Shown one piece after another: positions 1 through 12,189 of a stretch of 64,000 bases of DNA. The notes under the pieces were generated by a model. It did not search any database. It worked only from the letters and a program-made list of their open reading frames with translations, and was not told where the DNA came from. Source of the DNA: Sambucus nigra (taxonomy: Eukaryota; Streptophyta; Magnoliopsida; Dipsacales; Adoxaceae); NCBI GenBank assembly GCA_949130495.1, contig OX422219.1, positions 265,283,111-265,347,110 on the forward strand, given 5' to 3'. The first letter of the stretch is position 1, and every line of letters starts with the position of its first letter. A program made the translations under genes and the position numbers.

Positions 1-2157
1 CAAACAACTTACAAACCCACTCAGTTAGAATGGGAACAATGGTCTCGGAGGAAGGAGGTACCCCCATGATAGTATGTGCAATAACTTTTTTATTGGGAAA
101 CTTTCTCTTAGCCCTCATAGCTACCCCAGTGGGGGCATCCTAGGGAGTATCTTCCTCAACCATAGTCTTTGAAGTTCTAGGGGCTCCAGCAACCTCCTCA
201 TCCAAATGAAGTGCCTGAGCACCCTTCTTCTTCTTCGCTATGACCTCCTCCATTAGAGCCAAGGCAGGAAGCTCATTGGGAATAGTGGTTTTGGTGGTGC
301 TTAATGAGAATCTGGAACTAGTAATGGAACAAGTCCTCAGACATAACTCCGTCAAAAGAAGCCTCTCAATGGATGGTTAACAAGGTTGGCAAAGAATGTT
401 ACTTTGAATTCTCCCCAATTGATTGGGTCAAAAGACGGAGAGGTAAAGCTCGAACCTACCTCCTCGAGCAGCCTTACTGAGGACCACAGGGTTACCAAGG
501 TAGTTCAAAAAAAGATTGACGATAGTCGAAGTGAGAAAATTCCCACATGAAAAAGAGAAACTGGATGGTTTTCATGGGTGATGTGACTCACCATAGGAAC
601 AAATTGGTCATATTTGAATGGCATGGATACTCTGTTGGGTGAATAAATTGAGTATTATGAAGACCATTTAGTATAAGAAGGCAGATAAGAGGGAGTGAAA
701 ATAAAAGGAATACTGCTAGAGGTAAGGTTGCATGTGTAATCCTCATCCACTGGAGTAACTGGTCTAGTTTCTTCTTCAAAGAAAGAGTTTGTAAAATATT
801 GATCAATACCCATATATGGGTGAAACTTTAATTTCTTCACACTGTCAATGAAGGATTGGAATTATTTCTTGGATTTCTAATGACTTCAAGATAAAATGCA
901 TGGTACCTTGATGGGTTGAGATTTATGGAGAGTCGACACGAGCGCATAATTCAAGAAATGGGCATAGATGAAGGCAATAAGAAGGATGTGATTCACATAA
1001 TTGGAGATGTCAAAATGGACAATGCTGCATGCTGAATCAACCTAAACACAGTCGAGCCATGTGTATAAAGAGCCCAAACTTATAGCAGCTAAGATAATTT
1101 TCATCCCAAAGGCCATTCGGACAACCATATTAATAAGGTCCATCCTTGGACAGTTATGAGGTTTACCAAGGATAAATATATTAGAAAAGTCTACCCAGGT
1201 GTAACCCACTAACTAAATATCTAACCCATAGCCATTGCCAGTTGGAGGTATCTCAGCCACCTGCTTTCCTTTGATGTTTTTCTTTGCAGCCTCTCGAGCT
1301 TTTGAGCTCGCTTTGTCCTCTATATAAAAGAAACAATGAATGACCTCATAAAAGGTGCACTTATTATAAGAAACCATACACTTCTTGATAACAGCCTCCA
1401 ACTCTGCTTGAACGGATGACTTAACACCAGACATAGCTTCTTCAAAGAGAGTTTCAAAGCCAATAACTTCCAAACGTAGGAGCTCGCATACATCGTCCAA
1501 AGTAATATTAAACTCTCCCCTTACAGCCAAAAAAGTGTGAGTTGGGTGGTTCCACCTGGAAACCAAAGTGAGCAGTGTCTTATTATTTTTGGCAAGAGTG
1601 ATTTCGCCAAACCACTAGGGTGATAATAAACCTACCACAACTAACTTGGAGATATATTTACCATGGATGTATTTTGTCCAGGGTCCTAATCCCTCACAAG
1701 AGCCTTTAGTAGATTCAAACTCAACTTTTATGTAGGAGAAACCCCCCCCCCTCTCAATCCTAAAGCAGGTTATAGTACCAATAGGTATGCAGGAAAAATC
1801 TTCATTCATATTTCTTTTAACCATTAGCAGATTCACCACTTCCCTGGAAGTATTGGTGTCGAAAAATTAATCCACAATGGACCATAAGTGGACAGACTCA
1901 CCAAAGTACGGGGCATGATGATAGAGGGCTCATTGATTTTGGTGGGCTTGAATACGTGGGGAAATGTTCCTAACTAAAGGAGGATTTTTAACAATGGGAG
2001 CCATGGATGTAGAAGAAAAAAATTAGTAAAGAAGGGAAGGGTGAAGTGTTTGCTAAAGATAGAAGAATGATCCTTTCTCTTTCTCTCTCTAAAAGTAAAG
2101 TTGCAGAAAAACCTCAAAGGTAAAAAATCCTAAGGCTAAGTGTTGCATTTTATAGAG
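1..2157 (-). pseudogene. Decayed gene with plant mobile domain (PMD)-like segment, probably a Tat antisense gene
   Basis: Minus-strand reading shows a TATA box (2148-2154), a pyrimidine-rich leader and an ATG at 2004-2002 (MAPIVKNP...), but the frame stops soon after. The best coding block is 1213-1566, where WNHPTHTFLAVRGEFNITLD and DVCELLRLEV fit the pattern Trp-x-x-x-Thr-x-Thr-Phe...Gly-Glu-x-x-x-Thr-Leu-x-Asp-Val of the plant mobile domain (aminotransferase-like) family. Further fragments lie at 655-840 and 140-355, the latter with a Lys-rich patch. PMD proteins occur in plant transposons and in domesticated MAIL-type genes, and they are known as additional open reading frames of Tat-lineage retrotransposons. 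The layout (promoter facing left, then LTR-like DNA to the right) copies the antisense gene at 43165-45897. I infer that this is the 3' part of a plus-strand Tat-type element extending left of the window. A decayed DNA-transposon gene is the alternative. Confidence 0.5.
2148..2154 (-). promoter_or_regulatory. TATA box of the PMD-type gene
   Basis: The minus strand reads CTCTATAAAATG, a strong plant TATA context. It is followed within 150 bases by a CT-rich leader with TTTTAGAGAGAGAAAGAG and then the ATG at 2004. Position and composition fit a polymerase II promoter. It is not proven to be used. Confidence 0.45.
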
Positions 2158-2604
2158 GGAAAAAGTTATAGATAGGAAGCGATAGCATCAATATCACACG
2201 TGCGAGTTGTACGAGTGTCCAAAGGACATCATAAGTAGATCTGCGGTGGCAACGTATGATGTCCCTCACATGGCTTACATCCAGACGTGAAAATACTATG
2301 GTAAATTGGCGACACATGAGGTGCCTCACAGGGGACACAGGTGTATATCCCATCTTGCCATGTGTAAAGTGGGGTACATAAATGTCAGGTGGAATTAATG
2401 CGAAGCGATCCCAATAGTAATAATTGACGTTGGAAATTAACGCAAGAAAAAAATCCTCCTCCTTGGGGAAATAAATTATATTGGGCGAAATCTTGAAAAA
2501 CCATTTATTCTTGCCTAATGAATTGAATAATCTCCTCTGCACACAAGTATAATGGGTTTCTTCTAAGATAGCCCCATTGTTGAGCTCACAGGTGGCTCCA
2601 GAAT

Positions 2605-3992
2605 AAGATAGCTCAGAGGGAAAAGTTGTGGTTCGATGATTGATAATGGTATTTCATACAAATATTTCTTCACATGCAAAGAAATATCTCTATGAAGGGG
2701 CAAATGTAGGTGGAGGTCCAAGTCCAGGGTTAATTATCAAGGATAATCCTACACTAAATATTATTAATGATGAAGCAAAGATTAAAGTTGCTCAAAGGAC
2801 TTCCCATAGAGACCAAGATTAATCGAGGGATGATGTTTTATGACAAGAACTATGATGTACTTGTATTTCACTTTCCTTGTAATTATTAAATTTACTTTGT
2901 AATGGTTATGATGTTGATCGTTACCCTCGAAGGACCATGTCTGGTAGGGAATGGGAGAGCTTATATGCTCTATCAAATACCCTCATTTTGGGATCACAGG
3001 GATTTGGTTTGGATAATTGGGAACAAGGAAATGTTGGAAGAGTAATACCAACCCCTTTAGAACACTTAGGAAAAATCTTAGTTTGTATAGACGCAGTTAA
3101 ATAGATGCTCGAGATACCATCTCCTGGGGGAACTCCCTCGAGGGACCTCAGTTCTAATAGTTATCCAAAGATAGCCTTTGATCCCTTACATACAGTTCAT
3201 AAGTTGTTCGAACAACCATCAGCCGAGCAAACTTTATCCAAAGGACCACCTTTGATTGATGGAACAACACATACCATACACATTACTATTCACCAACTTT
3301 TATGACATCATGATATCTGACATTTTTAGGAACTCGAGGAAATAGCACTCAAGTGAGTTTATTCCTAAGATGGCCAACTTATCTAATGAGATTATCCTTT
3401 TAGTTGTATTAGGATGAGACTTTGGGATGCCACGTCTCATCCCATTTAATACCACAAGACTTGTGATCAACCCAAACTATTTCCCTCCAAAATATCATAT
3501 CTTGTGCATTTAATGCCCTATCTTTGGCATTAATGACATCGTACCTCTAGCATTAATTGTAGTCAATATAAATACCCCAGTAGAATATTTCCAAAGGATC
3601 GCGATTAGAACCTAGAATTGGTGCTGAGATTTCTCTAAACAAGAGAGTTTACTGTGAGGGCCTTATTGTGTGATCATTCTCTTGCTTCCATTAATACCAT
3701 TACTTGGTAATTATTGTGCGGGAGGTTACTGCCTTGCCATTATTGTGCTACCGGTGCTTGTTCTTTCTCCTTCTAATCAAGTTTCTTGTGGGGTTCCTTT
3801 TATTTATTGCATTTCAGGAGCATTTATGTTGTAAAAATCTCATTTAATGCAAGATTTGGTATTGAAGACTATTCGTCATTGAATTATATTCATTATCTCT
3901 TGTGATTGTTCTTTGGAACTAATCATTATCTTGACAATGGGTTATGCCTTTCTTAATACTAATTGTATTTAAAGAACCCACCTCTTACACTT
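2605..3992 (+). repeat. LTR-like noncoding sequence, borders uncertain
   Basis: No credible coding frame. A purine stretch near 2608-2617 (GAGGGAAAAG) is followed by TG, and a TATA-like ATATAAATACCCC lies at about 3568. From there the sequence resembles the R-U5 part of an LTR, with T-rich sequence and CTTTCTCCTTC. Its place just beyond the promoter of an antisense gene matches where the 3' LTR sits in the complete Tat element of this window. No second LTR copy is available here, so the borders are guesses. Confidence 0.3.
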
Positions 3993-4460
3993 GGTTAATG
4001 GAAACTAATAAAAGATAGCTTAAGCGTGAAAATATGATAATTAAAATAGTGAAAGGGGAAAAGTTATGGAGAGTTTAGGATTATCTCAAGACTAGTTAAT
4101 CTTCTTAGTTAATGAGAACGAACTAAAGATAACTTAAGTGTGAATCTATGATGAATAAAATAGGAAGAAGGAGAAATATCCAGAGAGTTTATGATTATCT
4201 CATGGCTGGTAAATCTTCTTAGCTAATGGTACCTAACAAAAAATAACCTAAGTGTGAACACATGATAACTAAAACATGAAAAGGCGAAAAGCTTCAGAAA
4301 GTTTAGGATTATCTCATAGTTAGTTAGTCTTCTTAGTTAACAGGAACTAGAGAAAGAAAGCTTAAGTGTGAACATATGATAATTAAAACACTGAGAGGGA
4401 GAAAACTCCTTAGAGTTTAGGATTATCTCATGACTAGTTATTCTTCTTTGTTAATGGGAG
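3993..4460. repeat. Tandem repeat, about 4 copies of a 114-bp unit
   Basis: The phrase (G)TTAATGGxAACTAA recurs at about 3993, 4108, 4221, 4336 and 4450, giving spacings of 113-115 bp. Each unit carries a version of TTAAGTGTGAACATATGAT, then GAGAGTTTAGGATTATCTC and CTAGTTAATCTTCTTAG. Units differ by several substitutions, so the array is old. It has no coding potential and it touches the dispersed repeat that begins near 4490. Confidence 0.85.
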
Positions 4461-4489
4461 TACTTCATGTAGAGTTCTGACTGCTAATT

Positions 4490-4875
4490 TTGGAATTTTT
4501 AAAATTATGTTTTTATGATAGTATTACGATAACACTATTATTTAAGAAGGTATTATTTCATGAAGAGTGTTAATAAGCAAAAATTGGTTACAATTTATGT
4601 GAAAAATGTTAAATGTGACACTATATAATATATTGGGACAATATTAGATTAAGACTTTTCATGATAAGATTGTAAATATTTTTTGAAAGTATCAATGGCT
4701 TTGGAACGGTACAATTCCCAAAGTAATGAACGTTGTAAAAATGTTATCTAACATTTAAGGGACGAAATGTTGAAATATATAAAAGTTAGGGTTCAAATAA
4801 TAAAAGTATGAATGTTGGTAAAATGCTGATGACATTGAAAGGTAAAACATAATTCCAGTTTAATTATGAATGGAA
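4490..4875. repeat. Dispersed repeat, copy 1 (partner at 30595-30985)
   Basis: The segment shares a collinear series of phrases with 30595-30985: AATTATGTTTTTATGATAGT, TTTCATGAAGAGTGTTAATA, AAAAATGTTAAATGTGACAC, then a GGGACGAAATG motif and GACATTGAAAGGTAAAACAT. Divergence is moderate with small indels. The wording resembles LTR or leader sequence of chromoviruses, and copy 2 lies just upstream of a chromovirus integrase remnant. The 4876-5129 stretch has no recognisable feature. Confidence 0.75.
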
Positions 4876-5129
4876 CCCGATGAGATGTGTAAAATTAAAG
4901 TTTTCACTCCAAGCATGATAATGTGACAGAATGGAGACTTTGTTACACGAGGTTTTAAATGAACACAAATACGATGATAATGGTCCTTGAATGTAAAATG
5001 TAAGAATAATCTTACTTTGATGAAAGTAAAATGTCGCCTAATGATCAAGATTTAGTGGTAAGGACTATTCGGTAAAAAGTGTTCAAATGTGTAATAAAGG
5101 GGGACAGGGCAGTATTTTCTAAAGACATT

Positions 5130-5350
5130 TCCTTTTCAAAATGAGGCTAAATCCTCATAAATGTGTCTTTGGGGTTACCAAGGATAAATTCCTCAAGATT
5201 ATCATCATCAAAGATAGGACCGAAGTTGGATCTACTAAGGTCAAGGCCATACTAGAAAGGCTACCCCCTAGTGGAGAAAGAAGTCAGAGGGTTCCTAGGT
5301 CAAATCGAATTCATAAATAGGGTCATTAACCAACTTACCACCACTTATAT
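5130..5350 (+). pseudogene. Reverse-transcriptase fragment in inverted orientation
   Basis: The plus strand reads MRLNPHKCVFGVTKDKFL, the reverse-transcriptase 'LNPxKCxFGV' region just after the YVDD block in Tat/Ogre-type gypsy elements. The same region occurs on the minus strand next door (5435-5620), so the two copies form an inverted repeat. The frame breaks after about 45 codons and carries a short insertion around 5250-5265 relative to the other arm. Confidence 0.75.
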
Positions 5351-5374
5351 TTTATCAAATGATTCTTCTCATTG

Positions 5375-8110
5375 AGGGTTACACTCATTGGGTGAGTTTT
5401 TCTTGAGTAATTGGAGGATGGGTTTGCAGGTTGTGGTAAGTTGGTTGATGATCTGACTTATGAATTGTATTTGACCTAGGAACCCTCTGACTTCTTTCTC
5501 CATTATTGGGCCTACTTTGATCCCATCCTCGATGAAGATAAAATCTAGGACTTTACCCTTAGTAACCCCAAAGACACATTGATGAGGATTTGGCCTCATT
5601 TTGAAAAGGCGCATCCTTAATTTCAGAGTGTTGGAATGCGTCCTTCGTAGTCCTTTGATTTGATGATCATGTCATCAACGTAGACCTCTACTTATTTGTG
5701 TGTGAGGTCATGGAGGATCATTGTAGCAACTATTTGGTATGTTACCTCATTGTTTTTAAGACCGAATGGCATAACATTATAATAGTATGTTCCCCATGGG
5801 GTGATGAACTTGGTCTTTGTTTGGTGGTCGGTATGGATTTTTATCTGGTTATACCCAATGAAACCATCCACAAAGGATTTTAGTGCATTGTTGGTAATTT
5901 ACTAATAGGTATAACTGTGGTAGTGGAAAATTATCTTTTGTCTAGTCCCGGTTGAGATGTCTATAACCTATGCACATCCATACCTTGTCGTTAGTATTTG
6001 TTTTAAGCATGATGTTGGCTCACCATGTCGGGTATTCAACTACTCAGATGAACCCACCGCTGAGTTATTTATCTACTCATTTCTTAATCTTCAAGGACCA
6101 TTCGGGTTTGAATTTACGGAGCCTTCGTTTGATAGGCTTGGTGTTAGGGAGAGTGGGTATCTTATTCATAACAGTGGCCAGATCGATCCTGAGCATGTCA
6201 ACATAAGACCAACCTAACACATCTATGAAATCAGTGAGTAGGTTAGTGAATTACTTTTGTTCATACTTACTAAAGGAGGACACAATTTGCAGTTGTTTCG
6301 GGTTTTGGGGAGTGCCCAAGACTATGGTTATTGTGTCATCCTCTTTGGGATACATATGTTTATTTTGACTTTGCCCAAGTTTTTTTATGTATTTTAGATC
6401 TGAAAAGTCATCTTTATTAGGTGTGAGATCTAATCCATTATTGATTTCATAACTGTCGCATGAAGCACACGCGACAAAATACTAGAAAGAAAAATGTATT
6501 ATGTCATCAAAGTGAGATAGGACAACATTGACGGTAGCATAAAAGTCTGCTTTATAAAGGGATACATAAGGATATGGGTGTGGGGGGGGGGGGGGATAAA
6601 TTTTTAACAGGACAAATTCAAAATGTTTTTTAATAATACAAGCCAATATGCATCTAAAAAGGGTCTAACTATTCAGTATTGTTGCTTCGATGATTCTAGT
6701 GATGACCTAGGCCAGATTCTACTAGAGGATCTTTAGAGCTATATTTGGGTGCTCTGGGACCTTGGCACATTGCGGGTTGGGGCAAGCGGTGTTCTTTGGT
6801 TTAGGTTATCTTATCCTTCAAGATCATAAAGTATCTTCAATCAAGTCCATCAAAGTGTCAATATAAGGGATATCCTATGAGAGGCCTTTTATTAAGCACC
6901 GGTGGTTTTCTTTATCCCACTCATAATTCCATGGTTGTTGGGAGGCTTCATCTAAGGATTTTAAGGAAGATGGTGTACCTAATGAAGATTTTAGAGTATT
7001 CGATACATCGAGGTAGAGACTGAATTTAAGGATGCTAACCAATCATCTTTTTTTATTGAGTTTCTATGAGGAACGGAGGTGGTGTACCAGACATAGAAGA
7101 GTTCTGCAGGGCATAATTATGAGTATCCCAACATGGAAACCAAAATTATTTCTTTAGGGAACAAGGTTGGTAGTCAAGATTCAGGTTCTGGCTCGAGGTT
7201 TTTTCTATTCTCCATTGTGACCCATGAGATGTTGAGTTCTATGTGGTTGAATTTATGGATTTTCATGTAATCCATGTATATCCCTTCATCATATAGGATT
7301 TATATTTCTTTGATTCATTACACCAATTATTTTGAAGGCCATTATAAGGAAATTCCTCCCATTAGAGATTGAAGTAGCCATTCCACCCATGATAGGGGTT
7401 TCGGGGTAGGGCTTTAGGTTTCTCAAAGGTTTCTCGATTGGGGGTATAGCCAAGACTAACTTTAACCATGTGGTCCATTGCTATGATGTCTTCTAGAGTT
7501 CCCTATTGATTTTTCATACGTGTGAACCCAAGTATGTATCCCATTTTTTCAATGATTCGGGTGGATATAGTGTGTATGAATGGCTCCTCCTTGATCATAT
7601 GCGCTAGTGGGATGACACAGACCATGCTGAGGTAGATGTCGTATTGGGTGTCTAGGAGTGGGAGGGTACTAATGTTAGAGACTATATCCTAACCACTGCC
7701 CCTAGATATTGATTACCTCCGTGTCAAAAGGGAACCTCACATTCATATGTAGTGACGAGGGTAATGCCCCCATGGGATTTATCCAAGCTCTTACAAGAAA
7801 ATGGTTGAAGCTAGTGGGGACATGAGTATTTGAAACTCAACATCGTATTTGATTGGCCTAATGATGAGTGCAAGCATGGTGGATCCTATCTACTCTTGGA
7901 GAGTATTGTAATAGGCTCTAATGGCCATGGAAAAAGGTATAAATTACAAAGTTGTGTATCCAAAAATGGTGGCGGTGCAAAGTGGCATACATTGATGGTG
8001 AACCCATTGTCTATTAATACCAAGGGTACGATCTATCCACAAGCTTCAGTAGTAATGTGTAATGTGAACCAGTGATTGTGGCGCTGCATGGAGAGATTCT
8101 TATCAGAGAA
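5375..8110 (-). pseudogene. Tat/Ogre-lineage Ty3/gypsy protease-reverse transcriptase remnant
   Basis: Reading the minus strand from 8110 downward, the aspartic protease appears first: VLIDNGFTINVC near 7990-8032 (the family active site is Asp-Asn-Gly-Ser/Thr) and an eroded 'SLHQ..KF' block to about 7690. The reverse transcriptase follows from about 6370. Recognisable blocks are the priming-loop region around 6110-6200 (IKRRLRKFKPEWSLKIKK), VEYPTWWANIML, FVDGFIGYNQIKIHT near 5850, TPWGTYYYNVMPFGLKN near 5760-5800, the catalytic VEVYVDDMIIKSKD at about 5670, and RPNPHQCVFGVTKG with GFLGQIQFISQIINQLT at 5440-5610. The wording is that of Tat/Ogre elements (VDGFxGYNQIKM, MPFGLKN). Many stops and frameshifts make it inactive. 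Nothing of RNase H or integrase follows on this strand; the reading ends at the fold-back near 5375. Confidence 0.85.
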
Positions 8111-9537
8111 GCTAATGTATAGTTGCATGTTAATAGACTCAATGGTGGTGGACATATTTTTTGGTGATATATCCAAAGGAACAAAAGACTAAGATAAAAT
8201 AAGGATGAGGTTGGCTCCATGTTCTCAAGACATAGTGAGTAACTTCCTGATTTTAAGGTTAGATGATGTTCAACAGAGCTGCTCCTAGATCATATATTCT
8301 CTTAAGGGAGGGGAGTGATGGCTTCCTCAATCGAACTTTTCTATTTATTGGTGGGAATCTGAGGAGTGGGGTGTAGTCCAGATCGGGTGAGGAAATGGAG
8401 AAAGTAGGGGATTTGATTGTGCCTTTCCTTGAACTTTTTATAGGCGGAGTAAAAGATTCACTAAGGATATAGGACTCGAGGCAGGAAATGTGGGATCTTA
8501 GACCATTACTTATTTCCAATCAAGGATTGAACACCTATGTGGGTCGGTGGGAGTTTTTTCTTGGGTTTTGTAGTAAGATTTCTAGATACTGATTCATTCA
8601 TCCAATGCACGGTCATCTTAGGTTCATTGTAACAAGTGAATATTTATGACATCGTTGCGAGTACGTGCACATCATTTTTATGATGGGTATCAGATGGTGA
8701 TCCATTAGACCCGGATTATCTAGACTCGATCTCCTTTTTGAGGTCTTCATCATTATACTAGGCTTCAGATTCTCGAGGGTTTATCTCTTCAGGATGTCCA
8801 TGACTTCACATTAGATGTTATCTTAATAGTACTGGTATTCGACATATTCTGGTCCCTAGTGTGAGAGTATCTTGGCAAACCTAGAGGCAGCCAATACTGA
8901 CACTACATACTAAAGGTTATTAAACTTCCCACCTGCATGGTTATGGGTAGAGGGATTAACCAGTTCCATCTCGACATTATAAGTGTATCTCTAGGTGTAG
9001 GGACCTTACGATGGGGAATGGCCTAGGTTGGTCGTTCTTCTTAAAGTTCGATGATGCCAATGATGTCTCCCGTATGTAGATATGTATTTTCATAGCTTCA
9101 TCCCATAGAATTATGATGATGGATCCATGATGATATCCCTACTACGAAGAGGTCAAATGCTAGCTGTAAGATGAGCAAGTCTTGTGTAGTATATTGATCG
9201 ATAGGGTCTTCCATGGTATATTTTTTGGGGGTGGGACTATTTATAGTGGATTAGGATCCACTTTAACAGATCCACAGATGGTTTCCTATATCTCTATTGG
9301 ATATACGAACTTAATGTGAATGAGTAATTCATTCCCCCATAATATTGGTACTCCACGACTAAGACAAGCTTTTCTACTCTACATGACCATCACCGACATG
9401 GCTGTTGGAGCCTTGTTGGACCAATGCATAGAAATTTCCCGAAAGTAATGATCCATATCCTATGTCAGTAAAAAGTTTCTATCCTATGAGCTCAAATACA
9501 CCTCCTTGAAAAAGGGTTATGTATCTCTAATTTGGAT
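8111..9537. other. Unresolved degenerate sequence
   Basis: This lies upstream, on the minus strand, of the Tat protease remnant, where gag would be expected. Fragmentary frames exist (for example 8259-8519 minus), but I recognise no zinc knuckle or gag core. It is probably eroded gag and spacer of the same element. Confidence 0.3.
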
Positions 9538-10782
9538 TGAGAATGCTGGGATTCTATCGAACAACTTGTATTTTAGTTTTCCCACACATAAATCCAATTT
9601 TACCAAAATTTATCTTTGATTAATTTCATTGTGTATACAAAGATGTGGTCCAAATTTTAATTTAGTAAACCAAGCATGCAAAATAACACGAAGAAATAAG
9701 ATTTCTCTCTACAAAGGTTTTTGACTATAAAGGTTCTTCTTGATTTAATAAAGTGATCTTTATGTTTTTAAGGAGTTTGGAATAATTATAGAAGAGTTTG
9801 ATAACAAAGAGAACTCAAAAAGAGTGAAAAGAGATTTCAATAAGAGTTCTTGGATACTTTAATCCCGTCTCTCCTTTTATAAGGAGGTTTGTTACCTAGG
9901 GATACATACAAGAGATTTGGATCAAATTTTAATCTTAAAAACAAAATCTCGCGAGTTCGTTCGAATAAAAGGTACCTCATTCGAAAGACACACCTTTTTT
10001 CATTCGATCATGTATCTAATAGCATATAGAATGAGATTCCAGAGAATAATGAAAAATACATCTTTAGATTATTTGAAAGACTCATTCTAGCGACACACAC
10101 TATCTCATTAGAACGACTTCGAGCGAGGATTATACTAGATTCTAGATCTTGCCAAAAGGCGATCCTCCAAATCTCGTTCGAACCAAGAGAACTATTTCTA
10201 ATGACAAAGTGTATTTCATTTGAACGACAAGCTATTCTTGTTCTAACGACATACCGAGTTTTTTAAAGTTTTCTTTAAAAACATTTTCAAACCATTTTGA
10301 AAAACAAACTCGTAAAAATTCCAAAACCCCTAGAATAATATAGCTCTGCTAAATGCATCTATAATTTCTTCTAAAGTTGTTGAGATGTACAATTATTCAA
10401 TATTCTAAAAGTCTTTAACTCAGTCTTTGAATCGGTAGAAGTCATGAAGATGTAGTGTAGGTGTAACAAGATAATCCAAAATAAATAAAAAACTGAGCAA
10501 TTATAAAACTTGATCTTACAAATCTCTCCCGATGGCTATTCAGGTACAAAACACAAACTGAAGCCAAATTGAATACTAAAGACTAATACTAAAAGTACAC
10601 TTCCTTTATCAAGAAATGTAAATGCATTCTTGTATAATTCTTCAACTGAAATTGATATTCTATTTGGCTAGATTTGTCTTCATTTTGTGTGGGTCCAAGT
10701 TATTGTCATCTAGGCGGAACGTCTAATATACATGAGATAAACAAAATACCGCGACACATACAATATTTAAAAGATAAATAAA
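9538..10782 (-). repeat. LTR 1 of SIRE-like copia elements
   Basis: The segment from TGAGAATGCTGGGATTCTAT onward is repeated at 14282-15759, including AAACCAAGCATGCAAAATAA, TTGGAATAATTATAGAAGAG, GTTCGAACGA-like phrases and CCCCTAGAAxAATAxAGCT. In minus orientation it lies directly after a polypurine tract (10783-10812). LTR 2 carries an extra block of about 240 bp (roughly 14449-14690) absent here. The right border is set by the purine tract and may be a few bases off. Confidence 0.75.
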
Positions 10783-10812
10783 CCTTCCCCTCAAGTTTTT
10801 CTCCCCCTTTTT
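10783..10812 (-). other. Polypurine tract of the copia element
   Basis: The minus strand reads AAAAAGGGGGAG, then AAAAACTTGAGGGGAAGG, the CTTGAGGGG type of tract that precedes the 3' LTR in SIRE-like copia elements. It primes plus-strand DNA synthesis in such elements. Confidence 0.65.
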
Positions 10813-12189
10813 GTCCTTAATAGACAAAGGATTAAAAACTAATCATGAATATAGGCATCACATAAAGAAGCAAGATTTTATCATAAAGATAATCAATCAA
10901 CGCACATGTAATGATAATCTCAAAAGGATAATGAGAAAGAAACCCGAAGTTGGTATGCCTTTATTTTTTGAAAATTTTCAAAATTTTTGCAAGTATAAGT
11001 ATAAAAAGTACATATAGGTACAAAACACATAGTCACCATGAAATAACACTAAAATATTCGAATTGTGATAACGAAATGTAATTGTTGAACATCTTCCATA
11101 GGCAAATCAACATAAACATTCATAACATTGGTGCACGAGGTCTTGAGACACTTCTAAAGAGAGAATTAAAAGTCTACCTTCGGTGTAAAAATAATGAAAT
11201 CATATGAAATTGATAAAACTTAATCAATATGTCTTGAACATAAATGATTCTCACACTAATAACGCTAAAATATTTAATGTTTTCCAATAAAGCCGGTTGT
11301 GCAAACTCATTGATCTTATACTATATAACTCCCTCAAAATCTCTCATATATAAGAATTTACTCTCAAATATTTTGAAGAAATCATAATGCTCATGTGTAG
11401 GGAAGCATCGATGAATTTCAAATGAATGGTCGGTCACTTCTGTTTTTATGTGGCTCTAATCTTTTTAGGCTCTTTAATACAAATTGTGGCTTTTAATGCA
11501 AAGAATATTTTTATGATTCATATCCCATTTCAATTGCTTAACATATAACAATATTTTCCAGTAAAAATGAAATTTGGGCAATGGTTCTTACATGCATAAC
11601 GTATCAGTTTTCACATTTGATTCTTTATTAAGCAGTTATGAGAGGAGAACATTATATTCAACAAATGACATGTAAACAAAATGTTCATAAAGCCTGTGCA
11701 TGTGTGTAATAAAGGTGACAAGGAGTCTAAAATGTAGAAAGTTATCATCAATGATCAATGTAATGATGTCCACTCGGTATTAAGCACATTATTGAAACAA
11801 GGACATGTCTCAAAACACTACAAAAAAGTCACGTGAATGGATGGAATGTTGGGGTGATCCGAATATCTTAAATTTTCATCCATATACGGTGAAAAATTGA
11901 AAATAAAAAAATCTTTTCAAAAAATATTATCCAAAATAATTTTTTTCAAAAAAACAAAAATCTTGTTCTAGTTTTTTAATTTTTTTTTCGAAAAACTAAA
12001 CTCCTTTTGGAATTTTTCAAAAAATCAAATAGAAAACGTACCAATACAATGATAATACAATCTATCAATGGGGATATAAGATATGAACATGATAAATAAC
12101 CTTTTATAGAAACAATTCTCGACCTCAATCGTTAGGGCTAAAGGAGTTCTCAAAAGGAGAAGGCATCCTACGAAATTCCTCCATCAAAT
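10813..12189. other. Internal noncoding part of the copia element
   Basis: AT-rich sequence with no pol motif, duplicated at about 15781-17099. It contains T/A tracts (11880-12020). A reverse transcriptase or integrase would be expected between gag and the 3' LTR; neither is visible, so the element was probably already gag-only. Confidence 0.5.

Noticed and set aside
6573..6594. Long G run as a regulatory G-quadruplex
   Set aside because: A single homopolymer run in decayed Tat sequence; it could be a sequencing or slippage product, and nothing links it to a gene.
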